Shown: positions 48,286 to 57,607, counted from the stretch's first letter. The stretch is 64,000 nt of DNA from Massilia antarctica (GCF_015689335.1 NZ_CP065053.1:7006001-7070000), one strand, 5' to 3'. The notes: generated by a model from the sequence alone, not told the origin. Numbers and translations are program-made.

Positions 48286-49307
48286 GGACGGCGCTCCTCA
48301 TAGACAGCAACGGTCTGGTCGATGGCGCCGAAGATGCTGGCCCCGGCGGCATCGACCATCTCGATGCGCACCTTGTCGCCGAATTTCAGGAACGGCGTTT
48401 TCGGCGCGCCATGCTCGATCGTTTCATACATGCGCACTTCGGCCAGGCAGCAGTAGCCGACGCCGCCGTTGTCGATGCTCGACCCGTGCAAGTTCCCCTG
48501 CTTGTTCGACACCGTGCCGGAACCGATGATGGTGCCCGCCGCGAGTTCGCGCGTTTTGGCCGCATGCGCGACCAGTTGCGCGAAGTTGAATGTCATGTCG
48601 TCGCCCGCGTTCGGCTTGCCGAAAGGGCGCGCATTGATCTGTACATGCAACGGCAGGCGCAGCTTGGTATCCTGCCATGCGTCGCCCAGTTCGTCTGGCG
48701 TGACGCACACCGGCGAAAACGCGCTGGCCGCCTTCGACTGGAAGAAACCGAAGCCCTTGAGCAACTCGTTCGGAATCAGGTTGCGCAGCGAAACGTCGTT
48801 CACCAGCATGACCAGGCGCACGGCCGCGGCGCTGCGCTCGACGCTGGCACCCATCGGCACGTCGCCGGTGATGACAGCCACTTCCGCTTCCAGGTCGATG
48901 CCCCATTCTTCCGACAGCGCATAGATCGGATCGCGCGGGCCGATGAAGGAATCGGAGCCGCCCTGGTACATCAGCGGATCGGTGTAGAACGACGCGGGAA
49001 CTTCGGCATTGCGCGCTTTTCGCACCAGCTCGACGTGGTTGATGTAAGCCGATCCATCGGCCCACTGATAGGCGCGCGGCAGCGGCGAGTGGCACAATTC
49101 CTGGTCAAAGGGTTGCGCGTCCCAGGTGCCGCTATCGTTCAGGGCGAGGTAGACGGCTTGCAGGCGTTCGACGACATCGTCCCAGTTGTCGAGCGCAAAC
49201 TGCAAGGTCGCGGCAATCTTGGGAACCTTCTGGTAACGCGACAGGTCGCGGCTGACCACGACCAGCGAGCCATCACGCCCGCCTGATTTCAATGTTGCAA
49301 GTTTCAT
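48282..49307 (-). CDS. fahA: Fumarylacetoacetate hydrolase family enzyme
   Basis: This encodes 341 residues, the length of bacterial FAH-type hydrolases. The metal-binding motif is WGIDLEAEVAVITGDVPMG, followed by FGFFQSKAASAFSPV and GTIIGSGTVSNKQG. It hydrolyses fumarylacetoacetate (or fumarylpyruvate) to fumarate and acetoacetate (or pyruvate). It is seven bases after the VOC gene and overlaps maiA, giving a complete ring-cleavage-product pathway. The dioxygenase itself is not seen nearby. Confidence 0.9.
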   Translation of the reverse strand: MKLATLKSGGRDGSLVVVSRDLSRYQKVPKIAATLQFALDNWDDVVERLQAVYLALNDSGTWDAQPFDQELCHSPLPRAYQWADGSAYINHVELVRKARNAEVPASFYTDPLMYQGGSDSFIGPRDPIYALSEEWGIDLEAEVAVITGDVPMGASVERSAAAVRLVMLVNDVSLRNLIPNELLKGFGFFQSKAASAFSPVCVTPDELGDAWQDTKLRLPLHVQINARPFGKPNAGDDMTFNFAQLVAHAAKTRELAAGTIIGSGTVSNKQGNLHGSSIDNGGVGYCCLAEVRMYETIEHGAPKTPFLKFGDKVRIEMVDAAGASIFGAIDQTVAVYEERRP

Positions 49308-49314
49308 GTGTGCC

Positions 49315-49857
49315 TTAGTGTTGGTCCGCTCGGGGGTTCTCGTGCATCCAGGCCGCGTGTTTCGGCGCCTTGCGCGTCTCGGACCACTCGTTGAGCATGT
49401 CCCATTTGACGGCGTCGAGCTTTTGCCGCATTTCCGGCGTGGCCGTGTTGACGGCCAGTTCGAGGCGGTGACCATTGGGATCGAAGAAATAGATCGACTT
49501 GAAGATGGTGTGGTTGGTCGGGCCGATGACCTCGATTCCATCCGCTTCAAGACGCGCCTTGGCCGCCAGCAGCTCGTCCATGGAGCCGACTTCCATCGCC
49601 AGATGCTGGACCCAGGCCGGGGTATTCTCGTCGCGGCCCATCGGCGCCTGGCTCGGCAGCTCGAAAAATGCCAGCACATTGCCCATGCCGGCATCGAGGA
49701 AAACGTGCATGTACGGGTCGGGCGCGCCGGTCGACGGCACCTGGTCTTCGGCGATGGCCAGCACGAAGTCCATGTTGAGGTATTTGACGTACCACTCGAC
49801 CGTCTCTTTGGCATCCTTGCAGCGGTAGGCTACGTGGTGAATCCTGGTGATTTTCAT
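49315..49857 (-). CDS. VOC-fold metalloenzyme (glyoxalase/dioxygenase type)
   Basis: This encodes 180 residues. Two beta-alpha-beta-beta-beta units are seen: RIHHVAYRCKDAKETVEWYV and WVQHLAMEVGSMDELLAAK. The metal-ligand His and Glu (HHVAY, GHRLELAV) are present. It may be a glyoxalase or an extradiol-type dioxygenase; next to fahA and maiA the latter, or a detoxification role in the same pathway, is reasonable. First gene of the minus-strand cluster, 88 bases from the divergent LysR start. Confidence 0.85.
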   Translation of the reverse strand: MKITRIHHVAYRCKDAKETVEWYVKYLNMDFVLAIAEDQVPSTGAPDPYMHVFLDAGMGNVLAFFELPSQAPMGRDENTPAWVQHLAMEVGSMDELLAAKARLEADGIEVIGPTNHTIFKSIYFFDPNGHRLELAVNTATPEMRQKLDAVKWDMLNEWSETRKAPKHAAWMHENPRADQH

Positions 49858-49945
49858 GCTGTGCTCCCCTGTTGATTCCCCTATTAGAGTGCAAAACGAA
49901 CTATCATTCAAACAATATTTTCAACGCGACTTATTAGATTAAGCT

Positions 49946-50905
49946 ATGAATCCCACCCTGCGCCAGATGCGCGCCCTCGTCGCGCTCGCCAAGACCGGCA
50001 GTTTTACCCTGGCCGCCGAGTATCTGCACGTGACCCAGGCGGCGCTGTCGGGCCTGATCAAGGAACTCGAACTGACCCTCGGCGTGCGGGTGGTCGACCG
50101 CAGCACGCGCCGGATCGCCCTGACCGAGGTCGGGCGCGAGCTGACGCCCCTGTTTTCCAAGATGATCGACGACCTCGACGGCGCACTGCTCGACATCGCC
50201 AGCCAGACACGGCTGAAAAAAGGCGTGGTCCGGATTGCCGCCCCACAGTTGATGTCGTGCACCCTGCTGCCGCAGGTTATCGCCGCCTACCGCACGGTGT
50301 ATCCGGAAATCCAGGTCCGCCTGGTCGATTGCGCGGTCGAAAACGTGACGGCGCGCGTGTTCAGCGGCGAGGTCGACTGCGGCATCGGTCCCGAACGCGA
50401 TCCTGCCGCCCAGATCGAGGCTGCGGTGCTGTTCGAGATGCCCTTCGTGCTGGTATTCCCGCAGCAGCACCCGCTGGAACAGCGCGAGCGCCTGACATGG
50501 TCGGACCTGGCGGCCTACCCCTTCATCTCGCTGCAGGGACAGTTCACCGAGCGCCTGCTGAGCGACATGCACCATGCGCTGCGCGATGTACCGCTCAATC
50601 CCGTCAACGAAGTCACGTTCATGACGACCGCGCTGGCGATGGTGAGCGCGGGACTGGGCGTGACCGTCTGCCTGCCGTATGCCGAACCGCTGGTGCGCCT
50701 GCACCAGTTGCACATGCGCCAGCTGCACGAGCCGGAACTGACGCGGCGTTTTTTTGTGTACACGCGCGACAAGCGCTCGCTCTCGCCGGCGGCGGCGAGC
50801 TTCATGGCCTTCCTGTTCAAGTTCGTCGAATCGCATGACTGGAACATTCCGGTCGCCGCCAATCACAAGCCTGCGCTATCGGCAGGCGATCACGTCGCGC
50901 CGTAG
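49946..50905 (+). CDS. LysR-family regulator of the VOC-fahA-maiA cluster
   Basis: This encodes 319 residues. The DNA-binding domain is clear: LRQMRALVALAKTGSFTLAA, then HVTQAALSGLIKELELTLGV. The effector domain starts near residue 92 (VVRIAAPQLMSCTLLPQVIA). It is divergent from the VOC gene with an 88-base intergenic region, the standard LysR layout, so it probably controls aromatic catabolism there. Confidence 0.9.
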   Translation: MNPTLRQMRALVALAKTGSFTLAAEYLHVTQAALSGLIKELELTLGVRVVDRSTRRIALTEVGRELTPLFSKMIDDLDGALLDIASQTRLKKGVVRIAAPQLMSCTLLPQVIAAYRTVYPEIQVRLVDCAVENVTARVFSGEVDCGIGPERDPAAQIEAAVLFEMPFVLVFPQQHPLEQRERLTWSDLAAYPFISLQGQFTERLLSDMHHALRDVPLNPVNEVTFMTTALAMVSAGLGVTVCLPYAEPLVRLHQLHMRQLHEPELTRRFFVYTRDKRSLSPAAASFMAFLFKFVESHDWNIPVAANHKPALSAGDHVAP

Positions 50906-50981
50906 GCTGCGCGCTTTGCCTGCGCTGCGCCGATCACGCGCCGCCCCTATAATTGATGCTCGCTTCCAACGGACACTGCCC

Positions 50982-51569
50982 ATGTCACACAACACCATCG
51001 CCATCAACCAGCGCATGGATCAATTCGACGGTCACCATCGCGTGTGGCTGTTCGGCTACGGCTCGCTGATCTTCAAGGCGGACTTTCCCTTCATCGAACG
51101 ACAACCGGCGACCATCCGCAATTGGACCCGGCGCTTCTGGCAAGGTTCACACGATCACCGCGGCACGCCGGCTGCCCCGGGCCGGGTGGCCACATTGATT
51201 GCGCAGCCCGGCGCCCTTACCGCGGGCATGGCTTACCTGATCACACCAGAAGTGTTCGCCCATCTGGACCACCGCGAAAAAAACGGCTATCTGCGCCTGG
51301 CGATCGACATCCACTTCGAGGATGGCGGCAGTGAACTCGGGCTGGTGTACATTGCAAGCAACGACAATGCCGCCTTCCTTGGCGAGGCAAGCGAGCTCGA
51401 TATTGCCCGCCAAATCGCGCGCTCGCACGGCCCGAGCGGCGCCAACCGCGATTACCTGATCGACCTGGCGCACGCGCTACGCGAGCTGGGCATGGAAGAC
51501 GCGCACGTGTTTGAAATCGAGCGGCATTTAAGCGACATGCGTGACGAAGGAACGCAAGCGAGCCGCTAA
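50982..51569 (+). CDS. chaC: Glutathione-specific gamma-glutamylcyclotransferase, ChaC-type
   Basis: This encodes 195 residues. The GGCT motif is VWLFGYGSLIFKADF. The catalytic Glu is expected in the REKNGYLRLAI segment. ChaC proteins split glutathione into 5-oxoproline and Cys-Gly. It is a single gene, convergent with the radical SAM gene by 24 bases. The start at 50982 was taken; upstream in-frame sequence belongs to the LysR region. Confidence 0.92.
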   Translation: MSHNTIAINQRMDQFDGHHRVWLFGYGSLIFKADFPFIERQPATIRNWTRRFWQGSHDHRGTPAAPGRVATLIAQPGALTAGMAYLITPEVFAHLDHREKNGYLRLAIDIHFEDGGSELGLVYIASNDNAAFLGEASELDIARQIARSHGPSGANRDYLIDLAHALRELGMEDAHVFEIERHLSDMRDEGTQASR

Positions 51570-51593
51570 AAATACTTCATCGGGCAAACGCCC

Positions 51594-52763
51594 CTATCCG
51601 AACAAATCAAGCTGCCCCGTCGCATTGCCGCATTGTTTGGTTGGCGCCGTCGGCACCACCAGCGGCCGCTTGAACCGTGAGGCATCAAGTTGCGCGAAGC
51701 GCCCGCTGGTCGCATTCATGCCCAAGCGCTCCACCGCCTTGACGAAACGCTGGCGTATCAAATCCGCCCAGACGCCCTCCCCGTGCATGCGCTTGCTGAA
51801 GTCGCTGTCGTAGTCCTTGCCGCCGCGCAGATCGCGCACCCGGTTCATGACCCGTTGCGCCCGTTCTGGAAAGTGCGCCTGCAGCCATTCCTGGAACAGC
51901 GGATTGACTTCCCAAGGCAGGCGCAGCACGACGTAGTGCGCGCTCACCGCCCCGGCGTCGCGCGCCGCTTCCAGCACCCGTTCGAGCTCGGGCTCGGTGA
52001 TGAAGGGAATCACCGGCGCGACGCTGACCCGCACCGGGATGCCGGCATCCGTCAGGCGCCGGATGGTGCGCAGGCGCCGCGCCGGTGCCGCGGCGCGCGG
52101 CTCCAGGGTGCGCGAAATATCCGGGTCGAGCGTGGTGATGGTGACCGCCGCAATCGCCTGGTTTTTCGCCGCCATGGCCGCGATGAGATCGATGTCGCGC
52201 TCGATCAAGGAGGACTTGCTGATCAACGCCACCGGATGCTCGCAATCGTGCAGCACCTCCAGCACGCGCCGGGTGATGCCCAGAGCGCGCTCGCACGGCT
52301 GGTAGGCGTCGGTATTGACGCCCAGGGCGATCGGCTCGGGCACGTAGGATGGCCTGGCCAGCTCGCGCCGCAGCAGGTCGGGCGCGTTGACCTTGGCGAA
52401 CAGGCGGCTCTCGAAGTCCAGCCCCGGCGACAGCCCCAGGTAACTGTGCGACGGCCGCGCAAAACAATAAATGCAGCCGTGCTCGCACCCACGATAGGGA
52501 TTGAGCGACACATTAAAAGGAATGTCGGGCGAACTGTTGCGGCTCAAGATCGTTTTGGCGAATTCGTCCGTGACCTGGGTGCGGAAGGGCGCCGGCGCCT
52601 CATCCTCGTCATCTTCATGCACCCAGCCATCGTCGAAGCGCTCGCGCGCGTTGACTTCGTAGCGGCCCTGCAGGTTGCTCACCGCGCCCCGCCCCTTCTG
52701 CGCCGCCAGCGGACGCGGCGGAAGCATGACGCTTTCTTCAACATTCTTGTCGCGATCAGTCAC
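51594..52763 (-). CDS. PA0069-type radical SAM protein
   Basis: This encodes 389 residues. The Fe-S ligands are in YRGCEHGCIYCFARPSHSY (C-x3-C-x2-C). The family opens with RGAVSNLQGRYEVNARERFD and is related to spore photoproduct lyase-like proteins. Its substrate is unknown. The 5' region before the ATG is AT-rich (TGTATAAACATACAGTA), with a palindromic ACTGTATAAACATACAGT element at 52777-52794 that resembles a LexA-type operator. Confidence 0.9.
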   Translation of the reverse strand: MTDRDKNVEESVMLPPRPLAAQKGRGAVSNLQGRYEVNARERFDDGWVHEDDEDEAPAPFRTQVTDEFAKTILSRNSSPDIPFNVSLNPYRGCEHGCIYCFARPSHSYLGLSPGLDFESRLFAKVNAPDLLRRELARPSYVPEPIALGVNTDAYQPCERALGITRRVLEVLHDCEHPVALISKSSLIERDIDLIAAMAAKNQAIAAVTITTLDPDISRTLEPRAAAPARRLRTIRRLTDAGIPVRVSVAPVIPFITEPELERVLEAARDAGAVSAHYVVLRLPWEVNPLFQEWLQAHFPERAQRVMNRVRDLRGGKDYDSDFSKRMHGEGVWADLIRQRFVKAVERLGMNATSGRFAQLDASRFKRPLVVPTAPTKQCGNATGQLDLFG

Positions 52764-52776
52764 CGCAGCACCTATT

Positions 52777-52794
52777 TAACTGTATAAACATACA
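52777..52794. promoter_or_regulatory. LexA-like SOS box upstream of radical SAM gene
   Basis: The sequence ACTGTATAAACATACAGT is an imperfect dyad (ACTGTAT / ATACAGT with four bases between). It matches CTGT-N8-ACAG, the SOS box core, exactly. It lies 14 bases before the ATG of the PA0069-type radical SAM gene. Regulation by DNA damage is therefore likely. Confidence 0.7.
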
Positions 52795-52831
52795 GTATTC
52801 TACGTCGCTGCCGCCGCGTGTCAAGCAGCGT

Positions 52832-53581
52832 TCAAAGCCGGCCTTGATGCAGCACAAACGCATCGATCAAGTCATCGAAAGCGCGGCTCAGCGGGAGGAA
52901 CTTCTCATGGTCGCCTTCGATCTCACCCAAGGCATGGCAAGTCGCTTCCAGGGTCGAGAGCTGGTCGGGCGCGTGCGCCTTGCGAATGCGGTAGCGCGAT
53001 GGCGGCATGCCGTTCAGCGGCAGGCGGGGCAGCGCATGCAGCAAGGGGTTCAGATACAGCATCTTGCGGCTCTTGCGCCAGGTGCCGTCGAGCACCACCA
53101 GCAGCAGTTGCCCGGGCGAATGCAACAGTTCCGGCGGTAGTGGCGGCGGCGCCGGCATGCCCAGCGACCTGTCGTCCGGCGTGTCCGGATACAGCAGCAC
53201 CGCGCGCCGGCCCTCGGCCGCCAGCAGGTCGCCGAGCTGGGCCGGATCGAACACCTCGCCCGCGACCAGCCTGCTGCCCGCCACGCTCAGGTGCAGCAGG
53301 CGCGCGCTGCCCTTGGCGTTGCTCACTTCCATGGGATGCTGCAGGATCAGCAGCCGCACCGCGCTCTCGACCGGACTGATCCAGCGGCAGATGCAGGCCG
53401 CGGCCGGCCGCGCGCAGTGCGCACAGACCTTGCGCCGCGCCGGCCCGGCTTGTTCTTGCTGCGCGCAGCCGTTCACCGGGCCAGCCGCCGTGCGGGCGCG
53501 CCCGCCCTCGCCGACCGGATCGCCGACCAGTTCCCTGGATTGCCCGTCCAGCGCCAAAGTGCGCACTTCCGGCCTCAGCAT
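52832..53581 (-). CDS. tapT: DTW-domain tRNA-uridine aminocarboxypropyltransferase
   Basis: This encodes about 249 residues if it starts at 53581; an ATG at 53623 is also possible. A zinc motif CAHCARPAAACIC opens the domain (about 55). The signature D-x-T-W is DGTWRKSRKM (about 170), with HPMEVSNAKGSARLLHL upstream. TapT/YfiP enzymes add the 3-amino-3-carboxypropyl group of SAM to U47 of tRNA. The first 45 residues are not conserved-looking, so the start is uncertain. Confidence 0.82.
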   Translation of the reverse strand: MLRPEVRTLALDGQSRELVGDPVGEGGRARTAAGPVNGCAQQEQAGPARRKVCAHCARPAAACICRWISPVESAVRLLILQHPMEVSNAKGSARLLHLSVAGSRLVAGEVFDPAQLGDLLAAEGRRAVLLYPDTPDDRSLGMPAPPPLPPELLHSPGQLLLVVLDGTWRKSRKMLYLNPLLHALPRLPLNGMPPSRYRIRKAHAPDQLSTLEATCHALGEIEGDHEKFLPLSRAFDDLIDAFVLHQGRL

Positions 53582-54051
53582 GGCGTGGCCGCGGTCCTGA
53601 CGCACGGCGATCCCGGTCGCCACACGCCGGCGCGGGTGCGCGCACGGACGATGGCAAAAGCGAACGTCAGGCGGGTTCCAATAGTGAGATGTTTCATGAT
53701 GATGAAGGGCGCAAGGCTTGAATGTGACGGCGCGCCCATGCTAACACCGGCAATCCGGGTTGGCGAGAACACATTTCCCCGCACGACATGACTCTCTGAC
53801 CGATGACGCCCACGCACGCCCGACCCGCGTTGCCAGCCTGGCACGACCTGCCCCGGCACGGCGCTAAAACACCGCATGCCACTGCGCCTTCCTGTTTTCG
53901 ATAGCACGTCCATTAAGGAAATAAAACGTGCGATCCGTAATTTTTTTTCGCGCGGGCTCCAGCAAATTGGCATTCCGATATTGCCCACAGGCATTTACCT
54001 GCTTAGAATCGGATTATTCCTTTAGGCAATCCAATCCATCGGGAGCCCCTC
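53582..54051. other. Intergenic stretch with chemoreceptor remnant
   Basis: About 470 bases carry no intact gene. A truncated chemoreceptor start lies at 53647-53697 (listed). The rest includes possible promoter DNA for the plus-strand hydrolase. Confidence 0.45.
53647..53697 (-). pseudogene. Truncated methyl-accepting chemotaxis protein start
   Basis: From the ATG at 53697 the minus strand encodes MKHLTIGTRLTFAFAIV, the typical first residues and first membrane helix of a chemoreceptor. The sequence then changes to unrelated Arg/Thr-rich residues and a stop follows, with the rest of the gene missing. This suggests a deletion that joined the receptor start to the DTW gene region. Confidence 0.5.
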
Positions 54052-55254
54052 ATCGCTACCGTTTTTCCCCGCGCCCTGCGCCTGCTCCTGAGCGCCCTGG
54101 TGAGCGCCTTCACCTTGCTGCCGTCGGTGGCGATCGAGCGGGAATTGCCGCTCGACTACCGGCTCAACGAACAGGTGATCGCCGTTCCCGCCGGACCGTC
54201 CAGGCAGTCGGAATTGCAGACGACCGTGTTCCGTCCCAACGGCGCCGGCCCGTTTCCCTTGCTGATCATCAACCACGGCAAGGAATCGGGCGAGCCGCGC
54301 AAGCAGACGCGCGAGCGCTTCATCTACATGGCCACCGCCTTCGTCAAGCGCGGCTATGCCGTGCTGGTGCCGATGCGGCGCGGCTTCGCCGGCTCCACCG
54401 GCATCTACGCCGACCATGGCTGCAACATGACCGCCAACGGCTACGCCCAGGCCAGCGATGTGCAGGACACCATCGACTTCGCGCGCCGCCAGGACTGGAT
54501 CGACCCCGGGCGCATCGTCGTCGCCGGCCAGTCCTACGGCGGCCTGGCCACCATTGCCCTCGGCACGCGCGAGGTGCCCGGCGTGCGCGGCCTGATCAAT
54601 TTCGCCGGCGGCCTGCGCGACGACGCCGGCCAGTGCGACTGGCGCACGCAACTGGTGCGCGCCTTCGCCAACTACGGCGCCGGCAACAAGATTCCCAGCC
54701 TGTGGATGTATGGCGTGAACGATTCCTTGTTCGCGCCGGAGCTGGTGGCGCGCATGCACGCCGCCTTCGAGCGTGCCGGCGGCAAGGCGCGCCTGGTCGA
54801 ATTCGACGCCTTCAAGCGCGACGCGCACGGCATGATCGCCAGCCGCGACGGCGCCGCCATCTGGTGGCGCGAGACCGAACGCTTCCTCCAGCAAATCGGC
54901 ATGCCGACCAGCGAAGTGGTGGCGGTGGCCGACGCCCCCAGCGTGCCGAAAACCGATTTCGCCCGCGTCGACGACATCGCCGCCGTGCCCTACCTGAGCG
55001 AAAACGGGCGCGCCGCCTACCGCGAGTATCTGCACAAGCTGACCCCGCGCGCCTTTGCCGTCTCGCCCAGCGGGGCCTGGTGCTGGGCCGAGGAAGGAGA
55101 AGACCCGCACGTGCGCGCGCTGGCCGCCTGCGCCCGCACCAGCGGCCAGCCCTGCCAGCTGTACTCGGTCGACGACGACGTGGTGTGGCAAGGAAAACTG
55201 GCCGCCGGCGGCGCGATTGCCGACAGCGGCGGCGCGGGCACCGGCAGTCTCTGA
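54052..55254 (+). CDS. Exported alpha/beta hydrolase, dienelactone hydrolase-like
   Basis: This encodes about 400 residues. The hydrolase core has LLIINHGKESGEPR (oxyanion strand), VVAGQSYGGLATIAL (nucleophile Ser), an acid in YGVNDSLF and a His in RDAHGMIASRD. The frame has no ATG: the first conventional start is GTG at 54100, which would cut the signal peptide. Read from the ATC at 54052, the N-terminus is ATVFPRALRLLLSALVSAF, a good signal peptide, with GGGAG seven bases upstream. An ATC start or a sequence error is possible. A possible esterase; substrate unknown. Confidence 0.7.
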   Translation: MATVFPRALRLLLSALVSAFTLLPSVAIERELPLDYRLNEQVIAVPAGPSRQSELQTTVFRPNGAGPFPLLIINHGKESGEPRKQTRERFIYMATAFVKRGYAVLVPMRRGFAGSTGIYADHGCNMTANGYAQASDVQDTIDFARRQDWIDPGRIVVAGQSYGGLATIALGTREVPGVRGLINFAGGLRDDAGQCDWRTQLVRAFANYGAGNKIPSLWMYGVNDSLFAPELVARMHAAFERAGGKARLVEFDAFKRDAHGMIASRDGAAIWWRETERFLQQIGMPTSEVVAVADAPSVPKTDFARVDDIAAVPYLSENGRAAYREYLHKLTPRAFAVSPSGAWCWAEEGEDPHVRALAACARTSGQPCQLYSVDDDVVWQGKLAAGGAIADSGGAGTGSL

Positions 55255-55351
55255 TGTGACCGCGCAGCCACGCGGCGCGCACACGACGAACACGTGCGCG
55301 CGTAAAATGCATATACACTGTGCCGACGTTTTTTCTCGTCTGGAGAGAATC

Positions 55352-56686
55352 ATGTTGCCACCGATCCTGCGCGCAGTCCTCGCCCCCGCCCTCTTCCTGT
55401 CCTGCGCCTTCCAAGCGGCCTCAGCCGCAAACAACTATCCGATCGTCCTGGTGCACGGCTTCCTCGGCTTCGGGCCCGAGCAGTACAGCAACACCGGTTT
55501 CAAATACTGGGGCGGCTTCGACGATATCGTCGGCCACATGCGCTCGCACCAGGGCCAGCATCAGGTATGGGCCGCGTCGGTCGGGGCGATCAGCTCGAAC
55601 TGGGACCGCGCGGCCGAGCTGTACTACCAGATCAAGGGCGGCTGCGTCGACTACGGCAGCAGCCACACGGCCAGCTTCGCCAGCTTTGGCGCCGTGCGCC
55701 AGCCCGAAGGCAAATGCTGGGCCGCCGACCCGGCCAACAATCCGCAAGGCTATCCGGCCGCGCTGTATCCGGCCTGGGATGCGCGCCACCCGATCCACCT
55801 GATCGGCCACAGCCAGGGCGGCCAGACCATCCGCGCCCTGATCGAACTGCTCGAACACGGCTCGCCGCACGGCGACGAAGGCGGTGGCGAGCTGTACAAG
55901 GGCGGCAAGACCGGCTGGGTCGTCAGCGCCACCACCATGTCCTCGCCCAACGACGGCACCAGCCTGCGCGACGCCATGGGCCAGTCGGGATCGGCGCTCA
56001 CGCAACTGGCGAGCGGCATCGCGGCCATGGCCAGCATCGGCAACGCGGTCCAGCCGGTGCACGATTTCGGACTCGAACAATTCGGCCTGCGCAGCAGCGC
56101 GGCCGAACCGTCGGCGGCCTATCAGCAGCGGGTGATGTCCGCGCCGTTCTCGAGCCAGGACAACTTCGACTCGGCCCAGGCCGAAATGACACCCGACGGC
56201 GCGCGCACCTTCAATGACTGGGCCAAGACCTCGCCTTCGGTGTATTACTTCTCGATGAGCAACCAGGCGACCGAGGCCGGCAGCATTTGCTGCAACGACA
56301 CCGACCGCCTGCTGTTCCCGGTCCAGAACCCGGCCTTCCAGTATCCGCGCGCCGACATGGCGGGTCTGACCCGGCCGTATGCGGGCGAATGGGTGATCCC
56401 GTCGGCCGGCCTGCGCGGCATGGGCTCCTACACACTGGCGGCGTTGGGCAGGGTTCCGGTCGACCGCACTTGGTTCGTCAACGATGGCGTGGTCAACACG
56501 GTCAGCATGCGTGCGCCCTCCGGCCATCCGGCGCGCGACTACGATGGCGCGCCCGTGCGCGGCAGCTGGAACTTCCTGGGCAACTACAAGGCCTACGACC
56601 ACTTCGACATGATCGGCTGGCCCAAATCGGGGCCGCGCGTGTATCCGATCTACGACAGGGTCGCGGCCATTGTGTACGGCTTATGA
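55352..56686 (+). CDS. Secreted lipase, family I type
   Basis: This encodes 444 residues with a signal peptide (1-26, ending ASA). The oxyanion segment is YPIVLVHGFLGFGPEQY, the nucleophile elbow HLIGHSQGGQTIRAL, and the Asp and His lie in the second half (ADMAGLTRPYAGEWV; AYDHFDMIGW). The length and layout match large staphylococcal/Geobacillus-type family I lipases with zinc and calcium sites. It acts outside the cell on triglycerides. GGAGAG precedes the ATG. It overlaps the convergent PLP gene by six bases. Confidence 0.87.
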   Translation: MLPPILRAVLAPALFLSCAFQAASAANNYPIVLVHGFLGFGPEQYSNTGFKYWGGFDDIVGHMRSHQGQHQVWAASVGAISSNWDRAAELYYQIKGGCVDYGSSHTASFASFGAVRQPEGKCWAADPANNPQGYPAALYPAWDARHPIHLIGHSQGGQTIRALIELLEHGSPHGDEGGGELYKGGKTGWVVSATTMSSPNDGTSLRDAMGQSGSALTQLASGIAAMASIGNAVQPVHDFGLEQFGLRSSAAEPSAAYQQRVMSAPFSSQDNFDSAQAEMTPDGARTFNDWAKTSPSVYYFSMSNQATEAGSICCNDTDRLLFPVQNPAFQYPRADMAGLTRPYAGEWVIPSAGLRGMGSYTLAALGRVPVDRTWFVNDGVVNTVSMRAPSGHPARDYDGAPVRGSWNFLGNYKAYDHFDMIGWPKSGPRVYPIYDRVAAIVYGL

Positions 56687-57607
56687 GAGGCTGAGGGTGC
56701 GCGACCAGGCTTGCAGCTGGGCCACGGTCGCCGTCACGCCGCCGCACACGATCACCAGCACGTTCTTGAACGCGCTCAACTCCGGGCGGCCGGCGTAGGC
56801 CACCGCCAAGGAGGCGCCGCAGGCCGGCTCGACCACCACCCGGTGGTCGTCCATGAAGCGGATGCAGGCCGCCACCGCCGCCTGGTCGGTGACCACCATG
56901 CTGCTCATCGGATGCACCCGGGTCCAGTCGAACGCGGCCTGCGACACCTGGCGCGAACCGAGGGTGGTGGCGATGCTGGCGATGCGCGGCAGTTCGATGC
57001 GAGAGTCGGCCTCGATCGACTGCGCCAGCGAATCGGTGCCATCGGTCTCGACGGCGAACAGCGGCACCTGGTCCCAGCCATTGCGGCGCAATCCTTCGAT
57101 CACGCCGCACATCAGCCCGCCCCCACCCACCGACAGCACCACTGCGTCGGGAATCACGCCGGCATGCGCCACTTCATCGATCATGGTCGCGTGCCCGGTC
57201 CACAGCAGGGGATCGTCGTAGGCGTGGATGAAGGCGTCGTGCTCGCCCACCATCGACAGCGCCAGGTCATTGGCTTCGTGAAAGGAAGCGCCGTGCACGA
57301 TCACCTCGGCCTGCTCGCGCCGCATCAGCTCGCGGGCGCGCTCGCTGGTCGTTTCCGGCGCCACCACCAGCACCGGCAAGCCCAGCTTGTGTCCCGCGTA
57401 CGCGGCGGCCAGGCCGGCATTGCCGCCGGACGAAGAGATGAAGCGTTTCGCCCCGCGCCGCGCGTACTCTTCGCAGGCGTAGCCGATGCCGCGCAGCTTG
57501 AACGAGCCGGTCGGCTGCAAGGCTTCCATCTTGAGCCAGATCGTCTGGCCCGGCTTGTTGCTCATGGCCGAGGAAGCAAGAAGCGGAGTGTCGATATGTA
57601 GTGTCAT
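56681..57607 (-). CDS. Serine/threonine dehydratase-like PLP enzyme
   Basis: This encodes 308 residues of PLP fold-type II. The cofactor lysine is Lys37 in PTGSFKLRGIGYA. The phosphate loop is SVGGGGLMCG, and the Asn in SSSGGNAGLAAAYAG binds the ring. It resembles L-serine dehydratase (animal SDS-like), which forms pyruvate and ammonia. There is no ACT regulatory domain. Single gene; the stop overlaps the end of the lipase gene. Confidence 0.85.
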   Translation of the reverse strand: MTLHIDTPLLASSAMSNKPGQTIWLKMEALQPTGSFKLRGIGYACEEYARRGAKRFISSSGGNAGLAAAYAGHKLGLPVLVVAPETTSERARELMRREQAEVIVHGASFHEANDLALSMVGEHDAFIHAYDDPLLWTGHATMIDEVAHAGVIPDAVVLSVGGGGLMCGVIEGLRRNGWDQVPLFAVETDGTDSLAQSIEADSRIELPRIASIATTLGSRQVSQAAFDWTRVHPMSSMVVTDQAAVAACIRFMDDHRVVVEPACGASLAVAYAGRPELSAFKNVLVIVCGGVTATVAQLQAWSRTLSLS

